A stretch of 45,911 nt of DNA from NCBI RefSeq assembly GCF_008369935.1, contig NZ_VTUZ01000060.1, positions 1 to 45,911 of the forward strand. Direction: 5' to 3'. The notes beneath the pieces are model-generated. The model worked only from the letters and a program-made list of their open reading frames with translations. It made no database searches and was not told where the DNA came from. The DNA is from Paraburkholderia panacisoli. GTDB lineage: Bacteria > Pseudomonadota > Gammaproteobacteria > Burkholderiales > Burkholderiaceae. This document shows positions 15,720 through 23,923 of this stretch, piece after piece (positions within the stretch are counted from its first letter, which is position 1; every line of letters begins with the position of its first letter). Both the position numbers and the translations under genes were made by a program.

Positions 15720-16439
15720 ATGAATTCGCAAAATCAGAAAGTCGTGGTGCTAGGTGGTTCGTCAGGTATCGGGCTGGCGACGGTGGCGCGACTGGCGTCA
15801 GCCGGCGCGAACGTCGTGGCGGTCGGCCGCGACGAGGGAAGACTGGAGCGGGCGCTCGCCGGGCTCGACGGGCACGTCGCGGGCGAAGCGCTCGACTGCT
15901 CCGACCGCGCCGCGCTCGAGCACTTCTTCGGTCGCCTAGGCGGCATCGACCACCTGGTGCTGACGCTCTCCGGCGGCGAAGGCGGCGGCAAATTCGCCGA
16001 GCTCGATCTGGCCGCGCTGCGTCGCGGCTTCGAGGCCAAGTTCTGGCCGCAACTCGAAGCGGCGCAAGCCGCGCTGCCTCACCTGCGCCGTGATGGCAGC
16101 CTGACGTTTCTCACTGCGATATCCGCGCGCATCGCCAATCCCGGTACAGCGGGTTTGGGCGCGATCAATGGCGCGCTCGAGAGCATGATCGGCACGCTCG
16201 CGCGCGAACTGGCGCCGCTGCGCGTCAACGCCGTCTCGCCCGGTGTGGTCGATACGCCGTGGTGGGACAGGTTCCCCGCTAGCGTGAAGGCGGAGCTGTT
16301 CCAGCAGCAGGCTGAAACCTTGCCGGTGCAACGTGTGGGGCAAGCAACGGATGTTGCACACGCGCTCCAGTTTTTGATGGAGAACGCTTTCATGACGGGC
16401 GCGGTGATCGAGTGCGACGGGGGGTTGCGGCTGCTGTGA
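15720..16439 (+). CDS. Short-chain dehydrogenase/reductase-fold protein lacking the Tyr-x3-Lys motif
   Basis: A 239-residue Rossmann-fold SDR protein. The cofactor loop GGSSGIG (residues 12-18) and the RVNAVSPGVVDTPW segment (168-181) are well kept, as is the C-terminal DGG. Where classical SDRs have Y-x3-K followed by A-A-L, this protein has LGAIN-GAL (146-153): Leu replaces the catalytic Tyr and Asn the Lys. A serine near position 135 remains. Either the chemistry is different or the protein has become a binding or regulatory protein. AGGAG lies seven bases before the ATG. Divergent from LysR 2, its probable regulator. Confidence 0.88.
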   Translation: MNSQNQKVVVLGGSSGIGLATVARLASAGANVVAVGRDEGRLERALAGLDGHVAGEALDCSDRAALEHFFGRLGGIDHLVLTLSGGEGGGKFAELDLAALRRGFEAKFWPQLEAAQAALPHLRRDGSLTFLTAISARIANPGTAGLGAINGALESMIGTLARELAPLRVNAVSPGVVDTPWWDRFPASVKAELFQQQAETLPVQRVGQATDVAHALQFLMENAFMTGAVIECDGGLRLL

Positions 16440-16759
16440 TGAAACGTGTTTGACGCCATGTATCTCGCCGACGGCGGGCGTGTGATGACGCTGCGTGCTC
16501 GATGAGCAACCCCGTTCATTTGAAGGGTTTGCGCGCGGTAATGCTCTATCGCCGACATTGGTCCGCTCGTCGGCGAGGTCGTGGCGTTCCGGCGCGGTTA
16601 CGATCGATCATGTCAACCCGGCTGGCCGGAAAGCCGGGTTCGGGCATGAACATGACGACGATGACGAGTGGCCAATGCCGGCGCGCGACATCGCCGTGGC
16701 ACGCTCAGCCTGGCGCAAACGCCATCTTCATGCACAAGCCGATCGGAAACTGAAGCGCG
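16440..16759. other. Gene-free stretch between convergent genes
   Basis: About 320 bases separate the SDR gene from the flavohaemoglobin gene, which converge here. Short frames are present without motifs or ribosome sites. I see no gene and no clear terminator. Confidence 0.35.
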
Positions 16760-17968
16760 TCATTCGAGCGCGCCGGAACCGAAGATTTCCGTATGCACAC
16801 GCTCCGGCGCTACGCCCAGCGCGATAAGCGAATCGCGCTGCGCTTTCATGAACGCAATCGGGCCGCAGATGTAGTAGTCCGCATCCGGCACGAAGGCGTA
16901 GCACTCGATGTGCGCCGGTGTCAGTCGCCCTTCGAGATCGTGGTCGACACCTGGGCGGTCGTTCAAACCGACCCGTTCGTACAGCACCGTGCGCGTCACG
17001 TTCGCATTCCGATGTGCGACGTCGTTGATCCAGTCACGGAACGCATGCACCGCGCCCTCCCGGCATGCGTGCACGAAGCGCACTTCGCGTTTGCTGCCGT
17101 CGGCAATCAGCGCCGAGGCCATCGACACCATCGGCGTAAGGCCAACGCCGCCTGATAGCAACACGACCGGCGTCTCGACGCCGCGCTTCAACGAGAAGTC
17201 GCCCATCGGCGCTGTCACCTCGACGATCGCGCCCTCCTCGACGCCGTCATGCATCAGCGTTGAGACCTTGCCAGCCGGGATCACCTCGGGCTTGCCGGCC
17301 TCGCGCTTCACCGAAATGCGCAGCCACTTGCCGTGAGGTGCGTCGGACAGGCTGTACTGGCGCGGCTGATCGACGCCGAGATCGCCGACGAAGCGCTTCA
17401 CCGTCACGTACTGACCCGGCTCGAACGACGGCGCGGCGCCGCCGTCCGCAGGCGTCAGATAGAACGACGTGATTTCGTCGCTCTCACGCACCTTGCGCGT
17501 AACCTTGAACGGACGGAAGCCGGTCCAGGCCGCGCCCACGTACAGGTTCGCCTCGACGCCAATCAGGATCTGCGCAAGCTGGCCGTATGCGGCGCGCCAT
17601 GCTTCCAGCGTGTCTGCATCGACCGCGTCGCCGAGTACCTCGACGATCGACGCGAGCAGGTTCTCGCCGACGATCGGGTAATGCTCGGGGCGAATGTTCA
17701 GGCTCGCATGCTTGTGCGCGATCCGCGACACCGCGCCGCCGAGCGCGCCGAGATTGTCGATGTTTGCCGCGTAGGCGTAGACCGCGCGCGCAAGCGTCTC
17801 GGGCTGGCTGCCGGTCGTCTGGTGGGTCTGGTTGAACAGGTTCTTCAGTTCGGGGTGGCGCGCGAACATGCGCCTGTAGAAATGCCTCGTGATCGTTGGG
17901 CCATGCTCAGCCAGGACGGGGGCGGTGGCCTTCACGCGGGCCATTTGTTCGGCGTTGATCTGCGACAT
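16760..17968 (-). CDS. hmp: Flavohaemoglobin, nitric oxide dioxygenase
   Basis: A 402-residue flavohaemoglobin that converts NO and O2 to nitrate using NAD(P)H, in the cytoplasm. The globin domain spans residues 1-140 with proximal His85 in SRIAHKHASL and a distal-pocket tyrosine in RHFYRRMF. The FAD domain follows with RQYSLSD, and the NAD domain with LSGGVGLTPMVSM. The C-terminus GPIAFMKAQ...VHTEIFGS is typical. Full family length. Ribosome site GGAG lies eight bases before the ATG. A candidate NsrR site overlaps the expected promoter. The gene stands alone; it is a stress-defence gene, not part of the neighbouring catabolic units. Confidence 0.97.
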   Translation of the reverse strand: MSQINAEQMARVKATAPVLAEHGPTITRHFYRRMFARHPELKNLFNQTHQTTGSQPETLARAVYAYAANIDNLGALGGAVSRIAHKHASLNIRPEHYPIVGENLLASIVEVLGDAVDADTLEAWRAAYGQLAQILIGVEANLYVGAAWTGFRPFKVTRKVRESDEITSFYLTPADGGAAPSFEPGQYVTVKRFVGDLGVDQPRQYSLSDAPHGKWLRISVKREAGKPEVIPAGKVSTLMHDGVEEGAIVEVTAPMGDFSLKRGVETPVVLLSGGVGLTPMVSMASALIADGSKREVRFVHACREGAVHAFRDWINDVAHRNANVTRTVLYERVGLNDRPGVDHDLEGRLTPAHIECYAFVPDADYYICGPIAFMKAQRDSLIALGVAPERVHTEIFGSGALE

Positions 17969-17983
17969 GTTTGTTCTCCGTTA

Positions 17984-18006
17984 AACATGCCAACACAATA
18001 CATCTT
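17984..18006 (-). promoter_or_regulatory. Candidate NsrR operator of hmp
   Basis: Read on the minus strand: AAGATGTATTG-T-GTTGGCATGTT, an 11-1-11 layout like the NsrR site AAGATGCATTT-n-AAATGCATCTT. The first half matches well (AAGATGTAT), the second weakly (rc AACATGCC). It lies 16-38 bases upstream of the start codon, close to or over the ribosome-site region. Confidence 0.45.
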
Positions 18007-18116
18007 CAAGATCAGACGTTGACTCTGGCAAATTGTCGCGGCGCGATAAGTCGGGATTCGATGCATTCGAGGCTTGAGGTCGACGCAGCAAAGCCGGTGA
18101 GGGGTTTGAAGTTGTG

Positions 18117-18147
18117 CGGCTAACTCCCGTCGCGCGTCAGTTAGCCG
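18117..18147. repeat. Perfect 9-bp inverted repeat
   Basis: CGGCTAACT-13 bases-AGTTAGCCG. It lies in the 420-base spacer between the MFS gene and hmp. No U-tract follows. Function unknown; possible operator or RNA hairpin. Confidence 0.45.
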
Positions 18148-18160
18148 GTGGCATCCGAGA

Positions 18161-18322
18161 ATGGATTCTCCGATTCCGACAAGAGCCATCGCTTTTGAGT
18201 ACGGAGAGCGCGTTGCGCTGCCTCCGGGCAGTGAAGGTGGCGGCATGCTCATCCGATGCCCGGAAGGCAAAGACGGCGGCCTTGGATTCAGGTATTGCCG
18301 GTTCCACTGCCTGAAGCGATAA
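18161..18322 (+). CDS. Possible 53-residue small protein
   Basis: The frame MDSPIPTRAIAFEYGERVAL continues to CPEGKDGGLGFRYCRFHCLK with three cysteines near the end. Composition is protein-like rather than the Arg/Ser-rich type of chance frames here. No ribosome site is visible, and the frame stays open upstream of the ATG. It is the only candidate in an otherwise empty 423-base spacer (17969-18391). Not recognised; could be a remnant. Confidence 0.25.
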   Translation: MDSPIPTRAIAFEYGERVALPPGSEGGGMLIRCPEGKDGGLGFRYCRFHCLKR

Positions 18323-18391
18323 CCCCGCCCAAGTGCGCGCGCCCTGTTTCACGCCGGGATCAACCTGTTCGCGACCGATTTTGGCTCGCGC

Positions 18392-19615
18392 CTAGTCCGA
18401 TCCCCCACTGCGCATCGCGATGCAGAAGACCAGCAGTCCGAGGCATTGCAGGATTGCCATGCCGAAGGCCATGTTGAGCGTATTGCCGAGCAGGAGTGGC
18501 ACCAGCAATGCGGAGGACAGGAAGTTGCCGAATTGCTGGACGGTGACGTAGCAACTGGATGCCAGCCCGCGCCGCTCCGGAAAACAGTCAAGGGCCATCA
18601 CTTGGAGACTGGGCTGCGTCATCATCATGCCGAGCGCGAAGATGGGCAGCGCCACCAGATCCCATGGCATCGGAGTTGCGTGCATGGCGTTGATGCCGAT
18701 ATTGATCACGCCGGCCACGATCATTACCAGATGGCCGAGGATCACACTGCGCGCTGGACTGCCTCGACCGGCCGCGCGATGTGCGACTGCCGCGCCGGCG
18801 ATCAGGCCCACCACGATCGGCACAAAAAGGTAGCCGAATGATTGCTCGCCGAGGCCAAGATGCTTCACGACGAAGCTTGGCGCGGCCAGAACATAGAGGT
18901 AGATGCCCAGATTGACGGCCGCGTTGGCGAGCGCGAGCGCCAGGAAACGCGGCTTCGTGAACAGGGCGGCATAGGCGCGCGCGAGCGCAACCGGATGCAG
19001 CGTATGCCGGCTGGACGGCGGCAGGGTCTCGGGCACGAAGATCCAGGTGATCACCACCAGCGCAACTGAAAGGACCGCAAGGAAGATGAAGATGCTGCGC
19101 CATCCGGCCCACAGAAGCAGCCAGCCGCCACAGACGGGCGCAAGCGCGGGCGACAGCGCAAAGATCATCGCTACCAGCGCCATGATTTTCTGTGCGTCCG
19201 AGCCATGAAAAACGTCGCGCACCATCGCCCGACCGATAATGACGCCAGCCCCGGCGCTCATGCCTTGTATTGCCCGTCCGGCGTAGAGCAGCGTCATGCT
19301 GGGCGCCATCGCGCACATCAGCGACCCGACCGCGAACAGCGCATTACCGGCGAGGATCATCCGGCGGCGGCCGATCGCGTCGGAGATCGCCCCATGCCAC
19401 GGGATCATCAATGCGAACGGGAGCAGGTAGGCTGATAGCGACTGCTGGACCTGCGTTGGGCTGGCATCCAGCGCCTGCGTCATGACCGTAAATGCGGGCA
19501 GGTACGTGGCGATCGCGAACTGTCCAAGCATGGAGAGCCCAGCCACGAGTATGACGATCGTCGGCGTGTTGAACACCTGGTCTGCCGACTCTGCTGTCGG
19601 GTTCCTCGTTGACAT
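18392..19615 (-). CDS. MFS multidrug efflux transporter, Bcr/CflA (DHA1) type
   Basis: A 407-residue, 12-segment drug:H+ antiporter. Features are YLPAFTVMTQAL in the first periplasmic loop (TYLPAF is typical of Bcr/CflA), the loop GAISDAIGRRR, ALFAVGSLMCAMAPSM, RAIQGMSAGAGVIIGRAMVRD (motif C region) and LSPALAPVCGGWLLLWAGWR. Substrates probably include hydrophobic drugs. Its ATG follows directly on the TAA of the stress-protein gene upstream (no gap), so the two form a coupled pair transcribed away from the LuxR regulator gene. Confidence 0.92.
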   Translation of the reverse strand: MSTRNPTAESADQVFNTPTIVILVAGLSMLGQFAIATYLPAFTVMTQALDASPTQVQQSLSAYLLPFALMIPWHGAISDAIGRRRMILAGNALFAVGSLMCAMAPSMTLLYAGRAIQGMSAGAGVIIGRAMVRDVFHGSDAQKIMALVAMIFALSPALAPVCGGWLLLWAGWRSIFIFLAVLSVALVVITWIFVPETLPPSSRHTLHPVALARAYAALFTKPRFLALALANAAVNLGIYLYVLAAPSFVVKHLGLGEQSFGYLFVPIVVGLIAGAAVAHRAAGRGSPARSVILGHLVMIVAGVINIGINAMHATPMPWDLVALPIFALGMMMTQPSLQVMALDCFPERRGLASSCYVTVQQFGNFLSSALLVPLLLGNTLNMAFGMAILQCLGLLVFCIAMRSGGSD

Positions 19616-20527
19616 TTACATTCCTCGCGTAGCGCCGTCACTTGTGTGCAGCGCAATGATGAATCTGGCATGCAGCCGATCCCAGTCGAGCGTCGTCAGA
19701 TGGCGCCGCGCCGCCGGCAGGACGATCCCTTCTTCCCGTCCGCGGGCGGTCCAGACAAGGTGCGCGTAACTCCTTAGCGCCGACGACAGATCGACCACAG
19801 TGGATTCGGTACCCAGCGGGTGGGCCAACTTCAACTCGATCTCGACCAGCAGTTCGCGTTCGCGTTGACCGAGAAGGAGCAGTTCATCGATTTCGGCGCG
19901 CAGACTGTCTACGCGACGGCGAAGCGGGCCGCACAGTGAGATTTCCTTGCAGCGTTGCAGCGGATGTACGGTGCGGCGGATATGTGCGACTGCCGCCAGC
20001 ATGCTCACGCGATGCGCCCTCAGGTTTGGTTCTCCTCGCGCACGCGAACGGCTCAGGGACAGCCACTGTTGCAACAGGTCCGCGAGTCGCCGATATTCGG
20101 CCCGTAGCAGGTCCAGAGCGGCGATGCGTGCCGGGCGTCCGGGAGTCAATACCGGAACTTGTGCGAGCGAGAGCAGATTGCTTGCCACAGACCCCCGGAT
20201 AGCAAGCTCGCCCGGGTCATGAGCCATCACGACGACGTCGCACCCGCTGCTCTTTGCTGCATCCAGTATTCCCCGCGCAGGCTGCTCGGCAAAGAGTGCC
20301 GCCGCCCTGCACGGTACCCCCATTGCCTGCGCGGCAGCCTCGGCCCGGGTTAGCGCTTCGCTCGCCCTGTGATCGCAATACGCCTTGACGAGCGGATCAT
20401 CCGGCACGGGTTGCCCATACCAGAGGCTGACGCGCGCGCCATTTCCTACAGCAAATTCAAGTGCCCGTATGGCCGCATCCGAGCAGTGGTCGCTCGAATC
20501 AATGGATACACCGAGATGACGAAACAT
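19616..20527 (-). CDS. Universal-stress-protein domain fused to a hemerythrin-like helical domain
   Basis: A 303-residue protein. Residues 1-130 are a UspA fold: MFRHLGVSIDSSDHCSDAAI, then the ATP-site region VVVMAHDPGELAIRGSVAS and PVLTPG. Residues 165-303 are helical. Near the end REEGIVLPAARRHLTTLDW resembles the last helix of hemerythrin HHE proteins, which have E-E-x-x-L-F-P-x-A. Most metal-binding histidines of hemerythrins are not in place, so iron binding is doubtful. Start chosen at 20527 (MFRHLGV); an upstream ATG at 20608 adds a non-Usp leader. Directly coupled to the efflux gene. Predicted cytoplasmic sensor or stress protein. Confidence 0.75.
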   Translation of the reverse strand: MFRHLGVSIDSSDHCSDAAIRALEFAVGNGARVSLWYGQPVPDDPLVKAYCDHRASEALTRAEAAAQAMGVPCRAAALFAEQPARGILDAAKSSGCDVVVMAHDPGELAIRGSVASNLLSLAQVPVLTPGRPARIAALDLLRAEYRRLADLLQQWLSLSRSRARGEPNLRAHRVSMLAAVAHIRRTVHPLQRCKEISLCGPLRRRVDSLRAEIDELLLLGQRERELLVEIELKLAHPLGTESTVVDLSSALRSYAHLVWTARGREEGIVLPAARRHLTTLDWDRLHARFIIALHTSDGATRGM

Positions 20528-20725
20528 GAAGATGGGTGATTGCCGGGCAGGCCACCATGGTAGGAAGAAACGCTGGTCAAATCTCCCCCCAACTTCAGGG
20601 GGGCGCAACGCGGTTGCCGGTCAAAGTGTCGAAAAATGCGGAACAGGGTCCGTTATACTTCGAACATCCCTTCCAGCGCTGCCCTATGCACGGCAGTCGC
20701 GACACAGCCATTCGGTGCCAATCCG

Positions 20726-23422
20726 ATGACAAATCAACAATCTGTCTCGCAGCCCGAAACTACGCTGAAAATCAGCCCGCCCCGCGCGCCGCGGCATATG
20801 CTTGCCCGCGCGCGCCTGAGTTCGGATTGCGAGCGCTTCCGCGATCGTGTCGTGACCATCGTGCAGGCGCCGTCGGGGTTCGGCAAGACATCTCTTTTGA
20901 TCCAGTGGCGCCAGGAATATCTGATGCGCGGGAGCGCGGTCGCATGGCTTACCCTCGACGGACACGACGACCCGCGGCGCCTGCTCACGGGCCTGACGCT
21001 CGCGGTCCGTGCGGGGTCCGGGCAGGCAACCTTCGGCAAGCGCCTGCTGGAGGGGGGAGCCTTCCCAGACTCACCACTTGACGGGGTTACAGCATGGCTG
21101 GCCGAAGTCGCTCGCGCAGCACTCGATGTCGTGGTGATACTCGACGAGGCGGAGCAGTTGCCTCAGGCAAGTCTGGAAGCGCTCATCTATCTGCTTGAGA
21201 ACCCCCCGTCCAACCTGCGCATCGTGATTGCCTCGCGCACGGGCTTCGACAGGGTTATCGCGCGCCTAGGCTCGTATGGCCAGTGCGCAACCGTGGATGC
21301 TGCGGCGCTTCGATTTCGCCTGGATGAGACAGTCGGATTGATTGGCAGCCGTTTGGACGCCCGGGTCGATGCCGATGCGAGCGCCCGATTGCACGACATC
21401 ACGGAAGGCTGGCCGCTCGGCTTGCAGGTTGCGCTGGCTGCGGTCGCGGACAGCGATGATCCGGTCGCGAGCATCGACGCCTTTGCCAGCAGCACCGCCG
21501 GCATTCGTGAACAGTTCGTCACGGCGCTGCTTGAACGGCTAAGCAGCGAGGACACCGAGTACCTTACCCGTATTTCGATTGTCGACGTGCTGCACGAAGA
21601 TCTGTGCGAAGCGCTCACCCGCGCCCACGATGCGAAACAGCGGCTCATGCGCCTCGCACGCGAAACACCCCTCTTTTTCGGTGCCCAGGGACGTGGGAAG
21701 TGGTTCCGCATGCACTCGATGGCACGCGACGCACTTCGGGAGCGTCTGGCGCTTATGCCGGCGTCGGCGCAGCGGGAGTTGCACAACCGCGCCATGCACT
21801 GGCTGGCCGACCATGGCATGACCGAGCTCGCCGCGCGCCACGCGCTGGCCTGCGGGCAGGAGGAAACCGCCTACACGCTCGCGCAGAAGTCTTTGCACGA
21901 AGCGGTCACGCAAGGCCACCTCGTCGCTGTACTGGAATGGCTCGAATGGCTACCGGAAGCCGTGCTGGACCGCCACCCACGCTTGCGGCTCGCCATGGCG
22001 TGGGCGCTTGCGCTGAGCGAGCGCCAGCAGCTGGCCGAGGTGCAGGCGGACGCGATTTTGCGCAGCGCCGAACCCGACGAGGCGATGCGCTATGAGATCG
22101 ACCTGATTATGAGCGCCGCGGCCTATTTCGCGGATGAGCCTGATCGTGCCGCGCAATTGCTCGATCGTTGGGGCGATACGTCGCCAGTCAGTGAACCGTG
22201 GCTTCAGCAGGTACATGCCAACCGGCTCGCCGCACGCGCCCTCATGGATGGCGAGTACGCGACAGCCCGCCAGTTCGGGCGCCACACGCCGCGCGGGGTC
22301 GCCAGTGCTGCCTACACGTACGTGGTTCGCTGGCGCGCCTACATGATCGGCCTGAGCTACCTGCTTCAAGGGCAAATGTTGCTGGCCGAGCGCACGCTGC
22401 GCCCGGCGCTGGTGCAGGCGGATGACAGTCTGGGCCGCCGACACCCGTTTTCCTGCATGCTCGCCGCGCTGCTTGCTACGACCCGGTTCAAACGCGGCGA
22501 TTTCGACGAAGCGGCCGCTTTGCTGGCAAACCGGCTGGATGTGCTCGAACGCACCGGGACACCCGACGTGGTGATTTTCGCCTATCGTACGGCCGCGCGG
22601 GTCGCCGCCGCCTCCGGCGCGGAGCACCGGGCTTTCGACCTGCTTGAGAATCTCCATGCGATCGGCGCCGCCCGCCGCATGCCGAGGTTGTGCGTCGCGA
22701 GCCTGACCGAGCAGATCAGACTTCACAGTGGCCGCTTCCGTTCGGCGTCCTGCCGCACGCTCGTCCGCCGACTGGATCAGATTGTCGCTGAGCACGCGAC
22801 GCCAAATTCTCCCCTCAAGCGTCGAACGCTGCTGCTGCATCAGCACATTGCGCAGGCGTTCGTGGCAATTGCCGAGCAGGACTGGCGTGCGGCCAACCAT
22901 GCCCTCGCGTTCGCCCAGCAAGGCACCGAGGTGATGAAATTCGGCGCTGTGGGCGTCGATCTGATGGCGTTGCGCGCGTTCGTGCAAGACCGCCTGGGCG
23001 AAAACAGCACCGCCCTGCTTCGCGAGGCGGTGGATCTGAGCGCGACATATGGGATGAGTCTCACCGCGCCCGACCTTCATCCTGCGTTCGCAGAATGGTT
23101 GCATGAGCGCGGGGCGGACGGCGCGCCGCGCGTCGCCGCTAGCGCCAAACAGCCGCCGGCGACCGGTGCCGGTTCACCAGGGTCCGGCCCGGATGCCGGT
23201 CCGCGTGTGATCTCCAGTGCGGTGCTGACACCGAAGGAGCGCTTCGTGCTGGAGTTAGCCAGTCGGAATCTCACCAACAAGGAGATCGCGCTCGCGATGG
23301 GGGTTGGCCAGGAGACGGTGAAGTGGCATATGAAAAACCTGTTCACCAAACTTGACGCGTCTTCGCGCCGGCAGATCGTGCGCCGTGCGCAGCTCATGGG
23401 ACTGCTGCAGGAAGCCGTCTGA
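20726..23422 (+). CDS. MalT-like LuxR-family ATP-dependent transcriptional regulator
   Basis: An 898-residue STAND-type regulator. The Walker A motif APSGFGKTS is at residues 48-56 and the Walker B region VVILDEAEQLP at about 138-148. Next come winged-helix and helical-repeat (TPR-like) arms up to about residue 800. The C-terminal LuxR helix-turn-helix includes LTPKERFVLELASRNLTNKE, ETVKWHMKNLFTKLDASSRR and ends GLLQEAV. MalT relatives bind an inducer and ATP, oligomerise and activate promoters with sigma 70. The 20726 start is placed before the family-typical PPRAPRHMLARARL; earlier in-frame starts are possible. Divergent from the stress-protein/efflux pair and upstream of a porin. Inducer unknown. 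Confidence 0.9.
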   Translation: MTNQQSVSQPETTLKISPPRAPRHMLARARLSSDCERFRDRVVTIVQAPSGFGKTSLLIQWRQEYLMRGSAVAWLTLDGHDDPRRLLTGLTLAVRAGSGQATFGKRLLEGGAFPDSPLDGVTAWLAEVARAALDVVVILDEAEQLPQASLEALIYLLENPPSNLRIVIASRTGFDRVIARLGSYGQCATVDAAALRFRLDETVGLIGSRLDARVDADASARLHDITEGWPLGLQVALAAVADSDDPVASIDAFASSTAGIREQFVTALLERLSSEDTEYLTRISIVDVLHEDLCEALTRAHDAKQRLMRLARETPLFFGAQGRGKWFRMHSMARDALRERLALMPASAQRELHNRAMHWLADHGMTELAARHALACGQEETAYTLAQKSLHEAVTQGHLVAVLEWLEWLPEAVLDRHPRLRLAMAWALALSERQQLAEVQADAILRSAEPDEAMRYEIDLIMSAAAYFADEPDRAAQLLDRWGDTSPVSEPWLQQVHANRLAARALMDGEYATARQFGRHTPRGVASAAYTYVVRWRAYMIGLSYLLQGQMLLAERTLRPALVQADDSLGRRHPFSCMLAALLATTRFKRGDFDEAAALLANRLDVLERTGTPDVVIFAYRTAARVAAASGAEHRAFDLLENLHAIGAARRMPRLCVASLTEQIRLHSGRFRSASCRTLVRRLDQIVAEHATPNSPLKRRTLLLHQHIAQAFVAIAEQDWRAANHALAFAQQGTEVMKFGAVGVDLMALRAFVQDRLGENSTALLREAVDLSATYGMSLTAPDLHPAFAEWLHERGADGAPRVAASAKQPPATGAGSPGSGPDAGPRVISSAVLTPKERFVLELASRNLTNKEIALAMGVGQETVKWHMKNLFTKLDASSRRQIVRRAQLMGLLQEAV

Positions 23423-23923
23423 ACGTGGGCGGCAAGCTGGCGCGCGCCGCGTAGGGCAATTACGGCGTCGGCATCCCGGTTGGTCCTCCAGACTACCTGA
23501 GCGCGAGAGGGGCATGGATCCGACCGGGCAGTCGAATTTCCGATCGGCGGGCAACCCGGACGTTTCGCGTGGGGTGTTCGCAATCTCAAGTCGATTTTTA
23601 TCGGTGCAAAATCAACTATTCATAGATGACATATCAACTATCGAATTAGAAACTTCGCGGTAATTTGTTATCAGTTTGCAACAGAGCAGGCATTGTCACG
23701 CCTCCCGCGGAGTGTGAGATCGCCTTGTCCTTCGCTTGAAAGCCTTGCCGTATAAGGCTGGATGGCATTCGCTGCGGCCTGATATTACGGATAACCCGCC
23801 CCCCGCGATTGGGGGGGAGTGGATTGAGGCAACTATAAGTATTCTCCAGCAAGGATACAGAGCTCCTGCGGCGCACGAGGACTCTGCACCCAAGTGCTAA
23901 ACAATCGTCACGCTGGAGACCAC
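23423..23923. promoter_or_regulatory. Porin upstream region with two hairpins
   Basis: A 500-base spacer. The part 23590-23700 is AT-richer than its surroundings. AGCCTT-7-AAGGCT (23741-23759) and CCCCCC-gcgatt-GGGGGG (23799-23816) can form hairpins. A GGGGGAGTGG stretch after the second faintly resembles MalT boxes (GGGGA[TG]GAGG). I see no gene here; it probably holds the terminator of the regulator gene and the regulated porin promoter. Confidence 0.35.

Noticed and set aside
21950..23104. Minus-strand frame of 384 codons inside the LuxR regulator gene
   Set aside because: Antisense to a continuous 898-residue regulator with Walker and helix-turn-helix motifs.
23799..23830. MalT box array upstream of porin 1
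   Set aside because: A single GGGGGAGTGG lies within a G-run of a hairpin; one poor match is not enough to claim a site.
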